Below are positions 27,084 through 35,046 of a DNA stretch of 39,449 bases, one piece after another (positions within the stretch are counted from its first letter, which is position 1; each line of letters starts with the position of its first letter). Both the position numbers and the translations under genes were made by a program. Source of the DNA: Gammaproteobacteria bacterium. GTDB taxonomy: Bacteria > Pseudomonadota > Gammaproteobacteria > Pseudomonadales > Azotimanducaceae. The stretch is taken from NCBI GenBank assembly GCA_002728675.1, contig PBVL01000014.1, positions 1 to 39,449 of the forward strand. Reading direction: 5' to 3'. The notes beneath the pieces were generated by a model. It was not told the DNA's origin, searched no databases, and saw nothing but the letters and a program-made list of their open reading frames with translations.

Positions 27084-27321
27084 ACGCTTTGGCTTCGACG
27101 GGCACGTGGAGTTCCCCTGGTGCAGGTGGGTTCCGGCTGCTCGCCGCGCTGACGGTCCCGGCCGGACGAGCGGTCCCGGGCGGGGGACAGGCGTCGCATC
27201 GGCTGAGCTATTCATATTTTCTCCATATTCGCTCACGCAGCTTTCATTTTCCTTCAATGGGGACTCTCAGGTTTCTGGGTTTACTGAGCAACGTAGCAGC
27301 ACCGACACAGGGACCGGCGAG

Positions 27322-27534
27322 ATGAAGGTCTTCACACCAATCAACGACAGCATGCTTTCCAGCATTTCCAGCAGGAAAGACGAGGTGGGGCGGGGACGCC
27401 TCGTCCCGTTTCATCCTGATTTCCTGCGTGGCGAGCGAGTTCCCGTACGGGAGGGCGTCAAGCCGTCGAACTGGATCGCCGAGTCGGATTACGCGTCAGC
27501 TTGTCGACGCCTTCGGGAGTCGGCGGCCGTCTGA
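27322..27534 (+). CDS. Small hypothetical protein, 70 residues
   Basis: Starts MKVFTPINDSMLSSISSRK and includes the motif-like stretch RLVPFHPDFLRGE followed by VKPSNWIAESDYASACRRL. No family recognised. Codon use matches the neighbours, and an AGGGA lies nine bases before the ATG. The frame is open about 70 codons further upstream, but that part is of low complexity and antisense character, so the ATG at 27322 is preferred. It is divergent from pdsR and convergent with the ribokinase-like gene. The GC-rich sequence makes chance frames common, so this remains moderate. Confidence 0.5.
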   Translation: MKVFTPINDSMLSSISSRKDEVGRGRLVPFHPDFLRGERVPVREGVKPSNWIAESDYASACRRLRESAAV

Positions 27535-27634
27535 CCCCGCACCCTGGCCTCCTGCCCGACCTGTCACGGGGCAGGATCAGGTACTGGACCGGCCGGGCAT
27601 TGAACCGGGCGTGTCTATCGGCCTGACCTGACTG

Positions 27635-28507
27635 TCAGGCGTCCACTTCTTCGCGTTTGGGAATCGACGTCGCGGCGCCGGGCCGTGTCACGGCGATGCC
27701 GGCTGCCCGACAAGCACGACTGAGACAGGCCTCCGGCGAGGCGCCGTCGACCCAGGCGGAGAGGAAGAATCCCGTAAACGTATCTCCGGCTGCGGTCGTG
27801 TCGACTGCATCGACCGGAGTCGCGCTCTGATGATGCCGGGTGCCGTGACCCGAGCACCATGCACCCGCCTCGCCCAGCGTCAGTACGGTGACCGCGCGGG
27901 GAAAGCGCTTCTCCATTTCGGTCAGGATGGCCGCGGGTTCGGTTTCCCCGGTTAGTCCTTCACCTTCGACCTCGTTCACGATGAACATCGAGATCGTCTC
28001 GAGCGGATAGCGTTCGACTTCGGCGGTGATGGGTGCCGCATTGAAGACGATGAACTGGCCTGCAGCGTCTGCGCGCTTCATCAGTTCGGGGAGTTCGCTG
28101 ATCTCGTTCTGAATCAGCAGCGCGTCTCCCGCGCTGCAGTCCGAGAGGACGCGTTCGAGGTCGGCAACCGTGATCTGCCTGTTGGCGCCGCCGAACAGCA
28201 CGATCGAGTTCTCTCCCTCGGGGGTTACCTGGATGTTGGCGTGCCCACTCGGGCCGTCGATGACTTCGAGCAATGACGTGTCGACCCCGGACTCGGTGAG
28301 CAGGTCCTTGAGGAACCGGCCGTCTTTGCCGATCTTGCCGGCGTGGCGCACCTCAGCCCCGCCGTTGACCAGGGCGAGCGACTGGTTCAGACCTTTGCCG
28401 CCCGGGTAGATGTCGTATTGGGTGCAGGGCAGGGTCTCGCCGGGCAGCACAAAGTGCGGTACCGCGTAGACGTGGTCGATGCAGCAGGAGCCGAAGTTGG
28501 TGATCAT
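27635..28507 (-). CDS. PfkB-family carbohydrate kinase, ribokinase-like
   Basis: Phosphorylates a sugar or nucleoside with ATP; ribose is the best guess. The 290-residue product has the N-terminal signature PGGKGLNQSLAL (substrate site) and the C-terminal signature DTTAAGDTFTGFF with the catalytic Asp, plus NEVEGEGLTGE in the middle, as in ribokinases. ATG at 28507; no sugar transporter or isomerase is nearby, so the pathway is unknown. A small hairpin CCTGAC/GTCAGG at about 27619-27636 overlaps its end but has no T run. Confidence 0.9.
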   Translation of the reverse strand: MITNFGSCCIDHVYAVPHFVLPGETLPCTQYDIYPGGKGLNQSLALVNGGAEVRHAGKIGKDGRFLKDLLTESGVDTSLLEVIDGPSGHANIQVTPEGENSIVLFGGANRQITVADLERVLSDCSAGDALLIQNEISELPELMKRADAAGQFIVFNAAPITAEVERYPLETISMFIVNEVEGEGLTGETEPAAILTEMEKRFPRAVTVLTLGEAGAWCSGHGTRHHQSATPVDAVDTTAAGDTFTGFFLSAWVDGASPEACLSRACRAAGIAVTRPGAATSIPKREEVDA

Positions 28508-28602
28508 CCGGCGATGGTACCAGAGCGGCGAGGCTGCCCGGCCCGGACAAGTGTGAAGCGGCCTCGTTACAATCGGCTCACACGGAACACGCCGCTCCCG
28601 TC

Positions 28603-29376
28603 TTGCCGCAGAAGCGCTATTCGATCGTCCTCGTCAACTACAAGACACGCCGCATCACGGCGGTGTGTCTCGAGTTGATTAGGCAACACCTCGACCTTGC
28701 GGAAGTTGACGTCTTGGTCGTCGACAATGACTCGGACGACGACAGCCTCGCCTACCTGCGTACTCTGGACTGGATCCGGCTGGTCGAACGACGCACTGCA
28801 GCGCCGGAAAAGGGCTTCGAAGCCCACGGCAGGGCACTTGATCTGGCGCTCGGGCACGTTCGGACCCGGGCCGTCGTGCTCTTTCACACGGATACCTTCC
28901 TGCACGATCCCCGCATCATCGAGGTCATGCTTGCGAGGCTGGAGCCGGGCGTCGCCGCGGTGGGTACCACTGAGCAGGTGAATCGGCCGTGGTACAGCAC
29001 GGCGTGGCGCGTTGCGCGCAGGGGGCCCCGCTACATCTACCAGCGGGCCATGCTGAAGCTTGGCCTGCGCGAACTGCAGGCCCGGCCCTGGCGCGAACGC
29101 CATCTGAAAAGCTTCTGCAGCGTTTGGGACGCCGAAGTCATTCGTAACGAGGGGTTGCAGTTCGCGCTTGGCATTCTCAACCCCGGCTATGTCATGCAGG
29201 ATGAACTGGAAGTTCGCGGCTACCGGTTCGTGCGGCTGCGGCCGAGCTGGGTGTTTCGCCACCTCGACCACGTACAGTCCGGGACGGTCGTCGAGATGGG
29301 GCGCCACGTGGGGAACACACGCCGAACAGGTCAATACGAGAAGCTGATGGAACGGTTCGACACGTTCGACAGCTGA
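28603..29376 (+). CDS. Family 2 glycosyltransferase
   Basis: Transfers a sugar from a nucleotide or lipid donor. The 257-residue protein has the GT-A start YSIVLVNYKTR, the first nucleotide-binding segment VLVVDNDSDDDS and the metal-binding DxD-type motif FHTDTF. The frame allows only a TTG start at 28603 (or an internal one); a TACAAT -10-like hexamer lies at 28568-28573, giving a leader of about 20 bases, and no ribosome-binding site is obvious. There is no membrane helix. It is followed after 16 bases by an ArnT-like transferase, suggesting joint work on a lipid-linked sugar or envelope glycan. Confidence 0.82.
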   Translation: MPQKRYSIVLVNYKTRRITAVCLELIRQHLDLAEVDVLVVDNDSDDDSLAYLRTLDWIRLVERRTAAPEKGFEAHGRALDLALGHVRTRAVVLFHTDTFLHDPRIIEVMLARLEPGVAAVGTTEQVNRPWYSTAWRVARRGPRYIYQRAMLKLGLRELQARPWRERHLKSFCSVWDAEVIRNEGLQFALGILNPGYVMQDELEVRGYRFVRLRPSWVFRHLDHVQSGTVVEMGRHVGNTRRTGQYEKLMERFDTFDS

Positions 29377-29392
29377 TCGCTGCGGGTACACG

Positions 29393-30805
29393 TTGGAAAG
29401 ACGAGAGCTACAGCTTGTAAGTCTGCTCCTGACGATCGCGCTCGGGTGCGTTGCCGTCCGGTTGTTCGGGCTCGGGCTCTACCCGGTGATGGACACGTCT
29501 GAGGCGCGTTACGCCGAGATCGCGCGCAAGATGGTCGAACTGAATGCGTGGCTCGTGCCCATGTATACGTACACGGAGCCATTCTGGGGCAAGCCTCCCC
29601 TGGCATTCTGGATGACCGCGCTTGGCCTCGAAGTATTCGGGATCAATGCCTTTGGCGCCCGCTTTCCGAACTGGCTGTTCGGTCTCGCAACAATGGCGCT
29701 GATGTGGCGGCTGGTTGGACATGACCGGACCCGCGGCGCGCTTGCACTGGTTGTGTTCGTGAGCGCCGACCTCGGTTACGAGGCGACGGGTGCGGTCAAG
29801 ACGGACCCGGCATTGATGTTTTCCGTCACGCTTGCGCTGACGGGGTTTTGGCTCGGGGTGGCGGAGCGCCGTCGCGGCTGGTACTGGGTGATGTTTGTCG
29901 GGATCGGTCTGACGCTCCTGGCGAAGGGCCCGGTCGGGCTCGTGTTGTGCGGGCTGACAGGCGTCATCTGGCTGATCTGGCAGCGCCGGCTACGCGAGTT
30001 TCTGCTGGATTGGCGCTGGGCTGCGGGGACTGCTCTGGCGGGGGCAGTGGCGGTGCCCTGGTATCTGCTCGCGGAAACCGCCTCACCGGGGTTTCTCCGG
30101 TATTTCCTGGTTGGCGAACACTACGAACGGTTTGTGGTCCCGGGTTGGTCCGGCGATCTGTATGGGGAGGGTCACGAGCGCCCACCCGGAATGATCTGGG
30201 CCTATCTCCTGGAGGCGATGCTGCCCTGGTCGTTGTTGCTGCCTGTCGTCCTCGTCGCGCGACGTCATGCGCTGAATCGGACCTGGGGTGACAGCTTCGA
30301 GAGATTTTGCTGGTGTTGGCTCGTTGGGCCGCTTGTCCTCTTCACGGCCGCCAGCAACCTGCTGCCGACCTACATCATGCCCGCGCTGCCGGCGGCGAGT
30401 ATTTTGATCGCCACGTGGTTGCTGCGCGTCTGTCCGCGGGGCGCGCGCGCGCGCGTCTGGATCGCGGCGCTCTGCGCGGCGGCGTTGCTGCTGCCCGTCG
30501 GACGCTTTGTCGGGTTGCTGGACCCTGATGCGTTGACGCGCAGCAGGAACCAGCAGCCGATCGTGGCGGCCTGGGCACACCATTCACAGAATGTTCCGGC
30601 GCCGTTGCATTATGTGGGGCGGCGAAGATTCTCGGCGGAGTTCTACGCCGGCGGGGCGATGACCTATCTCCCGCGAGCCGGCGATGTGCCTGATGCTGCC
30701 GTCTACGTCGTCTTGCACGAGAAATGGCGCCTCGATGCGCTGCCCGCCCGCTGTGGCCAGTTGCTCCATCGCAACGAGCATTTCCTGTTCTTCTGTCCTC
30801 AGTAG
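29393..30805 (+). CDS. ArnT/PMT-like membrane glycosyltransferase
   Basis: Integral-membrane GT-C enzyme of 470 residues with about ten to twelve hydrophobic helices. The first periplasmic loop carries the family acidic motif MDTSEARYAEIARKM, as in ArnT, where the Asp/Glu are catalytic. Such enzymes move a sugar from a polyprenyl-phosphate carrier to lipid A, protein or another acceptor. Start is TTG at 29393. A run of seven GC dinucleotides at 30441-30454 encodes part of an Arg/Ala-rich loop. Its end overlaps the convergent SPOR-like gene by seven bases. The acceptor is unknown. Confidence 0.87.
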   Translation: MERRELQLVSLLLTIALGCVAVRLFGLGLYPVMDTSEARYAEIARKMVELNAWLVPMYTYTEPFWGKPPLAFWMTALGLEVFGINAFGARFPNWLFGLATMALMWRLVGHDRTRGALALVVFVSADLGYEATGAVKTDPALMFSVTLALTGFWLGVAERRRGWYWVMFVGIGLTLLAKGPVGLVLCGLTGVIWLIWQRRLREFLLDWRWAAGTALAGAVAVPWYLLAETASPGFLRYFLVGEHYERFVVPGWSGDLYGEGHERPPGMIWAYLLEAMLPWSLLLPVVLVARRHALNRTWGDSFERFCWCWLVGPLVLFTAASNLLPTYIMPALPAASILIATWLLRVCPRGARARVWIAALCAAALLLPVGRFVGLLDPDALTRSRNQQPIVAAWAHHSQNVPAPLHYVGRRRFSAEFYAGGAMTYLPRAGDVPDAAVYVVLHEKWRLDALPARCGQLLHRNEHFLFFCPQ

Positions 30806-31623
30806 CGCGCGACCGGGGGCCGGCTGATAACGCGCTGACTCGAGCGCTCGATGACGTCTGCATGAACGCCGTGTCTCGCCAGGGCGTTCGCCCGGCGTAC
30901 GGCGTTGGCGTGAACGCCAAAAACCCCCAGTGATACGCGCCCCATGTAGGGGCCGCGACCCAGCAACTGGTAGTGGCGGTCACCGAGGGACCTCAGGGTG
31001 CTCAGCACGTCGCGCGCGGCGCCAGTTGTCGCGACGATATAGCTGCTGCGTGGTTCGGTGCGGACCGCAGGCTGTGGCGGCACCGGCCTCGTCACAACGG
31101 GTACCGGTTTGGTGATTGCCGCCATCAGGGTGACGTCCGGCGGGGGTGCCGGGTTGTCGAAGCTACCGACCACCGGTGCGGCGACCAGGCGGCGCGTTGG
31201 GTCAGGCAACCGGATCGCAGGTCGTGTCCGCTCCCGAGGCTTCGGGGTCTGGTGCGCCCAGGCCGGCTGCCGCGGCCGCGGGTGCACAATTCGCGATGCA
31301 TGCACGAGTCCCGCCGCGTCCGAACTCGGACCGCAGCGGAGTACGAGCCGCCCACCCTGTTCGATCTTCTTGCACACATGCGGGACGGGCTGGCCGTTTT
31401 CAGCGGCGAGGCCGTGAAAGCTGCGCCCGCTCACGTTCTGTTTTAGCAGTGCAATTGCGCCCGGCAGGGTGTCAGCCGCGGTGGACCGGGCGGACGTGGA
31501 GATCGCGCCGGCGCAAACGAATCCTGCGATCAGCGCCCGCCAGCCGGTCCTGCTCTCTGGAACGGTAGACGAACGCGTCCCGGACGGTTGCGTCTCGTGC
31601 GTCCCGGATTCGCGTTCCCTCAT
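30799..31623 (-). CDS. SPOR-domain-like envelope protein
   Basis: The 274-residue product starts at MRERESGTHETQ, supported by AGGAG six bases upstream. A hydrophobic segment (WRALIAGFVCAGAIS) and an Ala-Ser-rich stretch ending TAAD look like a signal peptide or anchor. The middle is Pro/Arg-rich. The C-terminal 80 residues (SSYIVATTGAARDVLSTLRS, then GPYMGRVSLGVFG, ANAVRRANALARHGV) have the beta-alpha-beta pattern of SPOR domains, which bind denuded peptidoglycan, often at division sites. Function is inferred from this fold only. The frame is open another 108 codons upstream, but this overlaps the divergent Rieske gene. Confidence 0.75.
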   Translation of the reverse strand: MRERESGTHETQPSGTRSSTVPESRTGWRALIAGFVCAGAISTSARSTAADTLPGAIALLKQNVSGRSFHGLAAENGQPVPHVCKKIEQGGRLVLRCGPSSDAAGLVHASRIVHPRPRQPAWAHQTPKPRERTRPAIRLPDPTRRLVAAPVVGSFDNPAPPPDVTLMAAITKPVPVVTRPVPPQPAVRTEPRSSYIVATTGAARDVLSTLRSLGDRHYQLLGRGPYMGRVSLGVFGVHANAVRRANALARHGVHADVIERSSQRVISRPPVARY

Positions 31624-31661
31624 GCCTGACTCCTGGAACCCCGTAATGGCGTTCTGCGGAA

Positions 31662-31667
31662 AGTATA
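31662..31667 (-). promoter_or_regulatory. Possible -10 element for the SPOR-like gene
   Basis: TATACT on the minus strand, 38 bases before the ATG. It gives a leader of about 32 bases that contains the AGGAG ribosome-binding site. No clear -35. Confidence 0.35.
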
Positions 31668-31789
31668 GACAGCGGATCCGGATGCGCCGACCGTCTGACG
31701 AGCGGGCTCCGAGACGCCCCTCGGGGTCCCTGGCCGCGTCCGGTCGGATGCGTGTAAAGTCGAAGGCCAACCATCTGGTGGAGACAGCC

Positions 31790-33124
31790 GTGCTGACTGC
31801 CGAACAGAATGAGACGCTCGCGCGGACCGGCCCTGGTACACCCATGGGCGACGTGTTCAGGCAGTACTGGCAGCCCGCGTTGCTGTCGCGTGAACTCGTG
31901 CCGGATGGTGCACCCAAACGCATCCGAATCCTTGGCGAGGACTTCATCGCATTCCGCGACTCTGACGGTCGGGTGGGTGTCGTCGAGCCCCGCTGCAGCC
32001 ATCGCGGCGCCGAGTTGTTCTTCGGCCGAAATGAGCATTGCGGGCTGCGCTGCGCGTATCACGGTTGGAAGTTCGACGCGGAAGGAAACTGCGTAGACGT
32101 CCCGACCGCCCCCCCGGCGGTTGCGGAGAACATCAGGCCGAAGGCCGCGATTCGTGCACTGACGGTGCGGGAATGGGGCGACTGTATCTGGGTGTGGTTC
32201 GGTGAGGGTGAGCCCCCTGGGCTGCCTGAAATGGGCTTCGCGATGGTGCCTCCCAGTCATCGCTTCGTCTCGAAGAAGCTCCAGCAGTGCAACTGGGCGC
32301 AGGCTGTGGAGGGTGGCATCGACACCGCGCACTTCTCCTACCTTCACGCCGGAATGAAGGATGGTGAGAAGGTTGGACTACACGAGGTCATGGGGATGGC
32401 CGTCAAACCGGGCGAGAACGAACCTGCGAACATCGCGAGCTTCCGCTGGATGGTCGAAGACGGCGCGCCGTGCTTCACAGTGCAGGAGCATCGAGCGGGT
32501 TTTGTCATCGGTGCTGCGCGTCACGCCGACAACGATCAGGCCTACTGGCGGATGACCCAGTTTCTGATGCCCAACCACTCGTACGCGCCGGGCAACTTTC
32601 CGGGGTTCAACCAACTCGCAAACAGCTGGGTGCCGATCGACGATGAATCGTGCTGGATCTACTGCTACGCATGGAACCCCGACCGAGAGATTACCGACCG
32701 CGAGCGGGAGCGCTTCGCCGCCGGCTCCGGCCTCTTTGCAGAGGTGGACGAGAACTACGTGCCGATTCGGCGCCGGGAGAACGACTACCTGATCGATCGG
32801 GACTCGCAGCGGAGTGACAGCTACACGGGGATCGCGGGTATCTCCGAGCAGGACCAGGCCATTGCCGACAGTCAAGGCGTGATTGCTGATCGAAGCAGGG
32901 AACTGCTTGGGCAGACGGACCTCGCTATCGTGCGCTTCCGCCAACTGGTGCTTGGCGCCGCTGAGCAACTGCCGAACGGCGATTTGCCGCGGGGTGTCGA
33001 ACACCCGGAGGCCTACGACGTCAGCTCCGGGGACACGGTCGCGGCGCCGGACGCCGTGTTACCCGAAGTGCTGGCCGAACGTTTCGGCGAGAAGTGGGGT
33101 GTGGCGCTCGAGGCCACATCGTAG
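31790..33124 (+). CDS. Rieske non-heme iron oxygenase, alpha subunit
   Basis: Hydroxylates or demethylates an aromatic or related substrate using a Rieske cluster and mononuclear iron. From the GTG at 31790, preceded by GGTGGAG at seven bases, it has 444 residues. The Rieske ligands are CSH (Cys69, His71) and CAYH (Cys88, His91). The catalytic-domain motif NWAQAVEGGIDTAHFSYLH supplies Asp178, His181 and His186 with Asn168 nearby, as in phthalate-dioxygenase-type enzymes (the final carboxylate ligand is further on). The reductase partner is not in the window. The next gene encodes an HbpS/GlcG-like protein; both may act in one breakdown pathway. Substrate unknown. Confidence 0.92.
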   Translation: MLTAEQNETLARTGPGTPMGDVFRQYWQPALLSRELVPDGAPKRIRILGEDFIAFRDSDGRVGVVEPRCSHRGAELFFGRNEHCGLRCAYHGWKFDAEGNCVDVPTAPPAVAENIRPKAAIRALTVREWGDCIWVWFGEGEPPGLPEMGFAMVPPSHRFVSKKLQQCNWAQAVEGGIDTAHFSYLHAGMKDGEKVGLHEVMGMAVKPGENEPANIASFRWMVEDGAPCFTVQEHRAGFVIGAARHADNDQAYWRMTQFLMPNHSYAPGNFPGFNQLANSWVPIDDESCWIYCYAWNPDREITDRERERFAAGSGLFAEVDENYVPIRRRENDYLIDRDSQRSDSYTGIAGISEQDQAIADSQGVIADRSRELLGQTDLAIVRFRQLVLGAAEQLPNGDLPRGVEHPEAYDVSSGDTVAAPDAVLPEVLAERFGEKWGVALEATS

Positions 33125-33227
33125 ACTGCCGGTGGTCGGGAACTGCCCGTCCGCCTGTCCGAAGAGAAACGCTCAACAAGAACAGCCACAAGAACAACAA
33201 CCCCCAACTACAGAAATGGAGTAAGAG

Positions 33228-33659
33228 ATGACCCTGACACTGGATCAGGCGCGCGCGATCGCCGATGGAACGCTGGCCAAAGGCCGTGAAACGGATTGCC
33301 TGCCGCTTGCCGTGGCCGTGCTGGATGCGGGCGGGCATCCGAAAGTCGTCCTGCGTGAAGACGGCGCGGGCATCCTTCGCACGCAGATCGCGGAAGGTAA
33401 GGCGTACGGCGCGCTGGGTCTCGGCGGCAACAGCCGGGCATTCGGCGAGCGCCTGGAGCGTGAGCCTGCGACCGCGCCCACCCTGTTCAGCGCGTTTGCC
33501 AGCATGGCAGACGGCAAGGTTGTGGCGGTACCGGGCGGAGTGCTGATCAGGGACGAGGGCGGAGCCATTATCGGGGCGGTGGGCGTAAGCGGCGATCTCT
33601 CCGACAAGGACGAGGCGGCTGCCCTTGGCGGACTCGAGGCGGCCGGTTTCGGTAGCTGA
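33228..33659 (+). CDS. HbpS/GlcG-family protein
   Basis: Small soluble protein of 143 residues of the heme-binding HbpS/GlcG type. Typical are LPLAVAVLDAGGHPKVVLREDGA, the middle helix KAYGALGLGG and the segment VPGGVLIRDEGGAIIGAVGVSG. It has GGAG-rich sequence upstream of the ATG (GGAGTAAGAG). Members often sit beside catabolic enzymes without a settled role. It lies 103 bases after the Rieske oxygenase gene; the gap is rich in CAA and holds no gene. Confidence 0.87.
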   Translation: MTLTLDQARAIADGTLAKGRETDCLPLAVAVLDAGGHPKVVLREDGAGILRTQIAEGKAYGALGLGGNSRAFGERLEREPATAPTLFSAFASMADGKVVAVPGGVLIRDEGGAIIGAVGVSGDLSDKDEAAALGGLEAAGFGS

Positions 33660-33802
33660 GCAGAGCCGACTACCCGAGAGGTAAGCGCCGCGTCCCTGTC
33701 GTGTCGACATCATCCTGACCAGGGGTAGCCGTGCGGCTGCCCCTGTCACATCCGGGCGACTCCGGCTCGCCCGTCCCGGAGCGCGACTGACCGGAGGTGC
33801 GC

Positions 33803-34123
33803 GTGGCGGAACGAATCTACCTGGTGGCGGCAATTGCGGGCGCAATAGTCCCGTACGTGTTCTTCATCAGCTTCTTTGCCGAACACGGCATTGCGCTGCC
33901 GTCCTTTCACGCTGGCGTGTTCGCTAACGGCGTGGCCGGCGGCTTCGCGGCGGACATCTTCATTTCGTCAGCGGTGTTCTGGACGCTGATGATGAGTCGG
34001 CGGACACCGTACCTGTGGGTCTACATCGTGGTGAATCTGACGATCGGGCTCTCATGTGCGCTGCCGCTCTGGCTCTGGCGCGAAGAAGTCCGCAAACGGG
34101 CCGAGCGTCAGGATGCCGTGTAG
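33803..34123 (+). CDS. DUF2834-type small membrane protein
   Basis: About 106 residues with three hydrophobic helices (YLVAAIAGAIVPYVFFISFF, an Ala/Gly-rich DIFISSAVFWTLM region, and YIVVNLTIGLSCALPLWLW). The pattern of an Asp before FISSAVFW and a short basic tail matches DUF2834. The GTG at 33803 is chosen because GGAGG lies five bases upstream; a GTG two codons earlier is the alternative. Function unknown. Its 3' end overlaps the convergent PhyH-type gene by 16 bases. Confidence 0.83.
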   Translation: MAERIYLVAAIAGAIVPYVFFISFFAEHGIALPSFHAGVFANGVAGGFAADIFISSAVFWTLMMSRRTPYLWVYIVVNLTIGLSCALPLWLWREEVRKRAERQDAV

Positions 34124-34941
34124 GTTGGTCTGAGCTCGCCCTTTGCCAACGCGCTGAGGTAGGCCAGTTCATGGGGAGACTCCCGAAGCCGCATCGGACC
34201 GTTGCGCAGGTCGGGCGGCATCCCAGACCGCTTCGGTGTATGGCTGTAGATCATCAGTCGACGCGGCCGGGCCGTCTCGTTTGGCGATGACGCGTGCACC
34301 AGGAGTGAGGAGAAGTACACCACGGATCCTGCCTCCGCAATGATCGGGGTCCAGGCGTCCGGATCGATGAGTCCCTCTTTTACCTGAAGTCCCAGCCGGA
34401 CCGATTCGTGTTCGAGGTGATGCCGGTGTGACGCCGGCCAGAAGCGCAGCGGTCCGTTCTCCGGCGTGCAGTCGTCCAGGAGGATGCATGAGGAGATGAC
34501 GGACGATGGATAGCCGTTCATCTTGTAGTACGCCCAGTCATTGTGGATCGGGAACCGGGTGTCATCGGGCCGTGGCGAGAGGGTGTCGTACCAGGCTCCG
34601 AGGCTCTGCTTGTAGTTGAGCTTCTCCTCCATGAGGACCGGCTCGTCTCCCAGCAACTCCGCAAGCGGGGTGAGGAACCGCGCGTCCGACGAGGCGCCCG
34701 CAAGCACCAGGGACAAATCGTTGATCGGCTGAATTTTGCGGACGATCTGCTCGCCATCCCGGTCGCGCAGGTCGAGCCGACCGCTGTGGCGACCGTTCGC
34801 GAGTGAAGAATTGACGATGAGTTCCAGTATCTCGTCCGCGGCGCTCCGCATCGCGGCGAGTTCGTCCTGACGGAAGACCGCGGGCACCGTCAGGTAGCCG
34901 GATCTGGCGTAGGTGGCGTGCTGTTCCGGGGTGAGGCTCAT
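34108..34941 (-). CDS. Phytanoyl-CoA dioxygenase (PhyH) family protein
   Basis: Iron(II)/2-oxoglutarate-dependent dioxygenase of 277 residues. The iron ligands are visible as HND (His133, Asp135) and the distal His216 in LLVHASSPNE, with an Arg-rich segment (RPRRLMIYSH) that would bind 2-oxoglutarate. Substrate is unknown; the family includes hydroxylases of acyl-CoA, ectoine and natural products. The ATG follows a TATACT hexamer so closely that the message may be leaderless; no ribosome-binding site precedes it. It is divergent from the CoA-transferase gene. Confidence 0.9.
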   Translation of the reverse strand: MSLTPEQHATYARSGYLTVPAVFRQDELAAMRSAADEILELIVNSSLANGRHSGRLDLRDRDGEQIVRKIQPINDLSLVLAGASSDARFLTPLAELLGDEPVLMEEKLNYKQSLGAWYDTLSPRPDDTRFPIHNDWAYYKMNGYPSSVISSCILLDDCTPENGPLRFWPASHRHHLEHESVRLGLQVKEGLIDPDAWTPIIAEAGSVVYFSSLLVHASSPNETARPRRLMIYSHTPKRSGMPPDLRNGPMRLRESPHELAYLSALAKGELRPTYTAS

Positions 34942-34948
34942 TCACACG

Positions 34949-34954
34949 AGTATA
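34949..34954 (-). promoter_or_regulatory. Possible -10 element for the PhyH-type gene
   Basis: TATACT on the minus strand ends seven bases before the ATG at 34941, so transcription would begin at or next to the start codon. The -35 region is poor. Confidence 0.4.
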
Positions 34955-35012
34955 CGGCGTGTGGGTAAACCCGGCCGCAGGGACGTGAACCTGCAGGAGG
35001 GAACCGCGCCGT

Positions 35013-35018
35013 TACAAT
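35013..35018 (+). promoter_or_regulatory. Possible -10 element for the CoA-transferase gene
   Basis: TACAAT in the context GTTACAATGG. It gives a leader of about 22 bases containing AGGGA before the ATG at 35047 and makes the in-frame ATG at 35017, which overlaps it, unlikely as a start. No clear -35. Confidence 0.35.
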
Positions 35019-35046
35019 GGACGAATCGCACACAGGGAAAAACGCC

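Noticed and set aside
27106-27321. Upstream extension of the small 70-residue ORF
   Set aside because: The added part is Gly/Arg/Pro-rich, covers the AT-rich control patch and has no ribosome-binding site.
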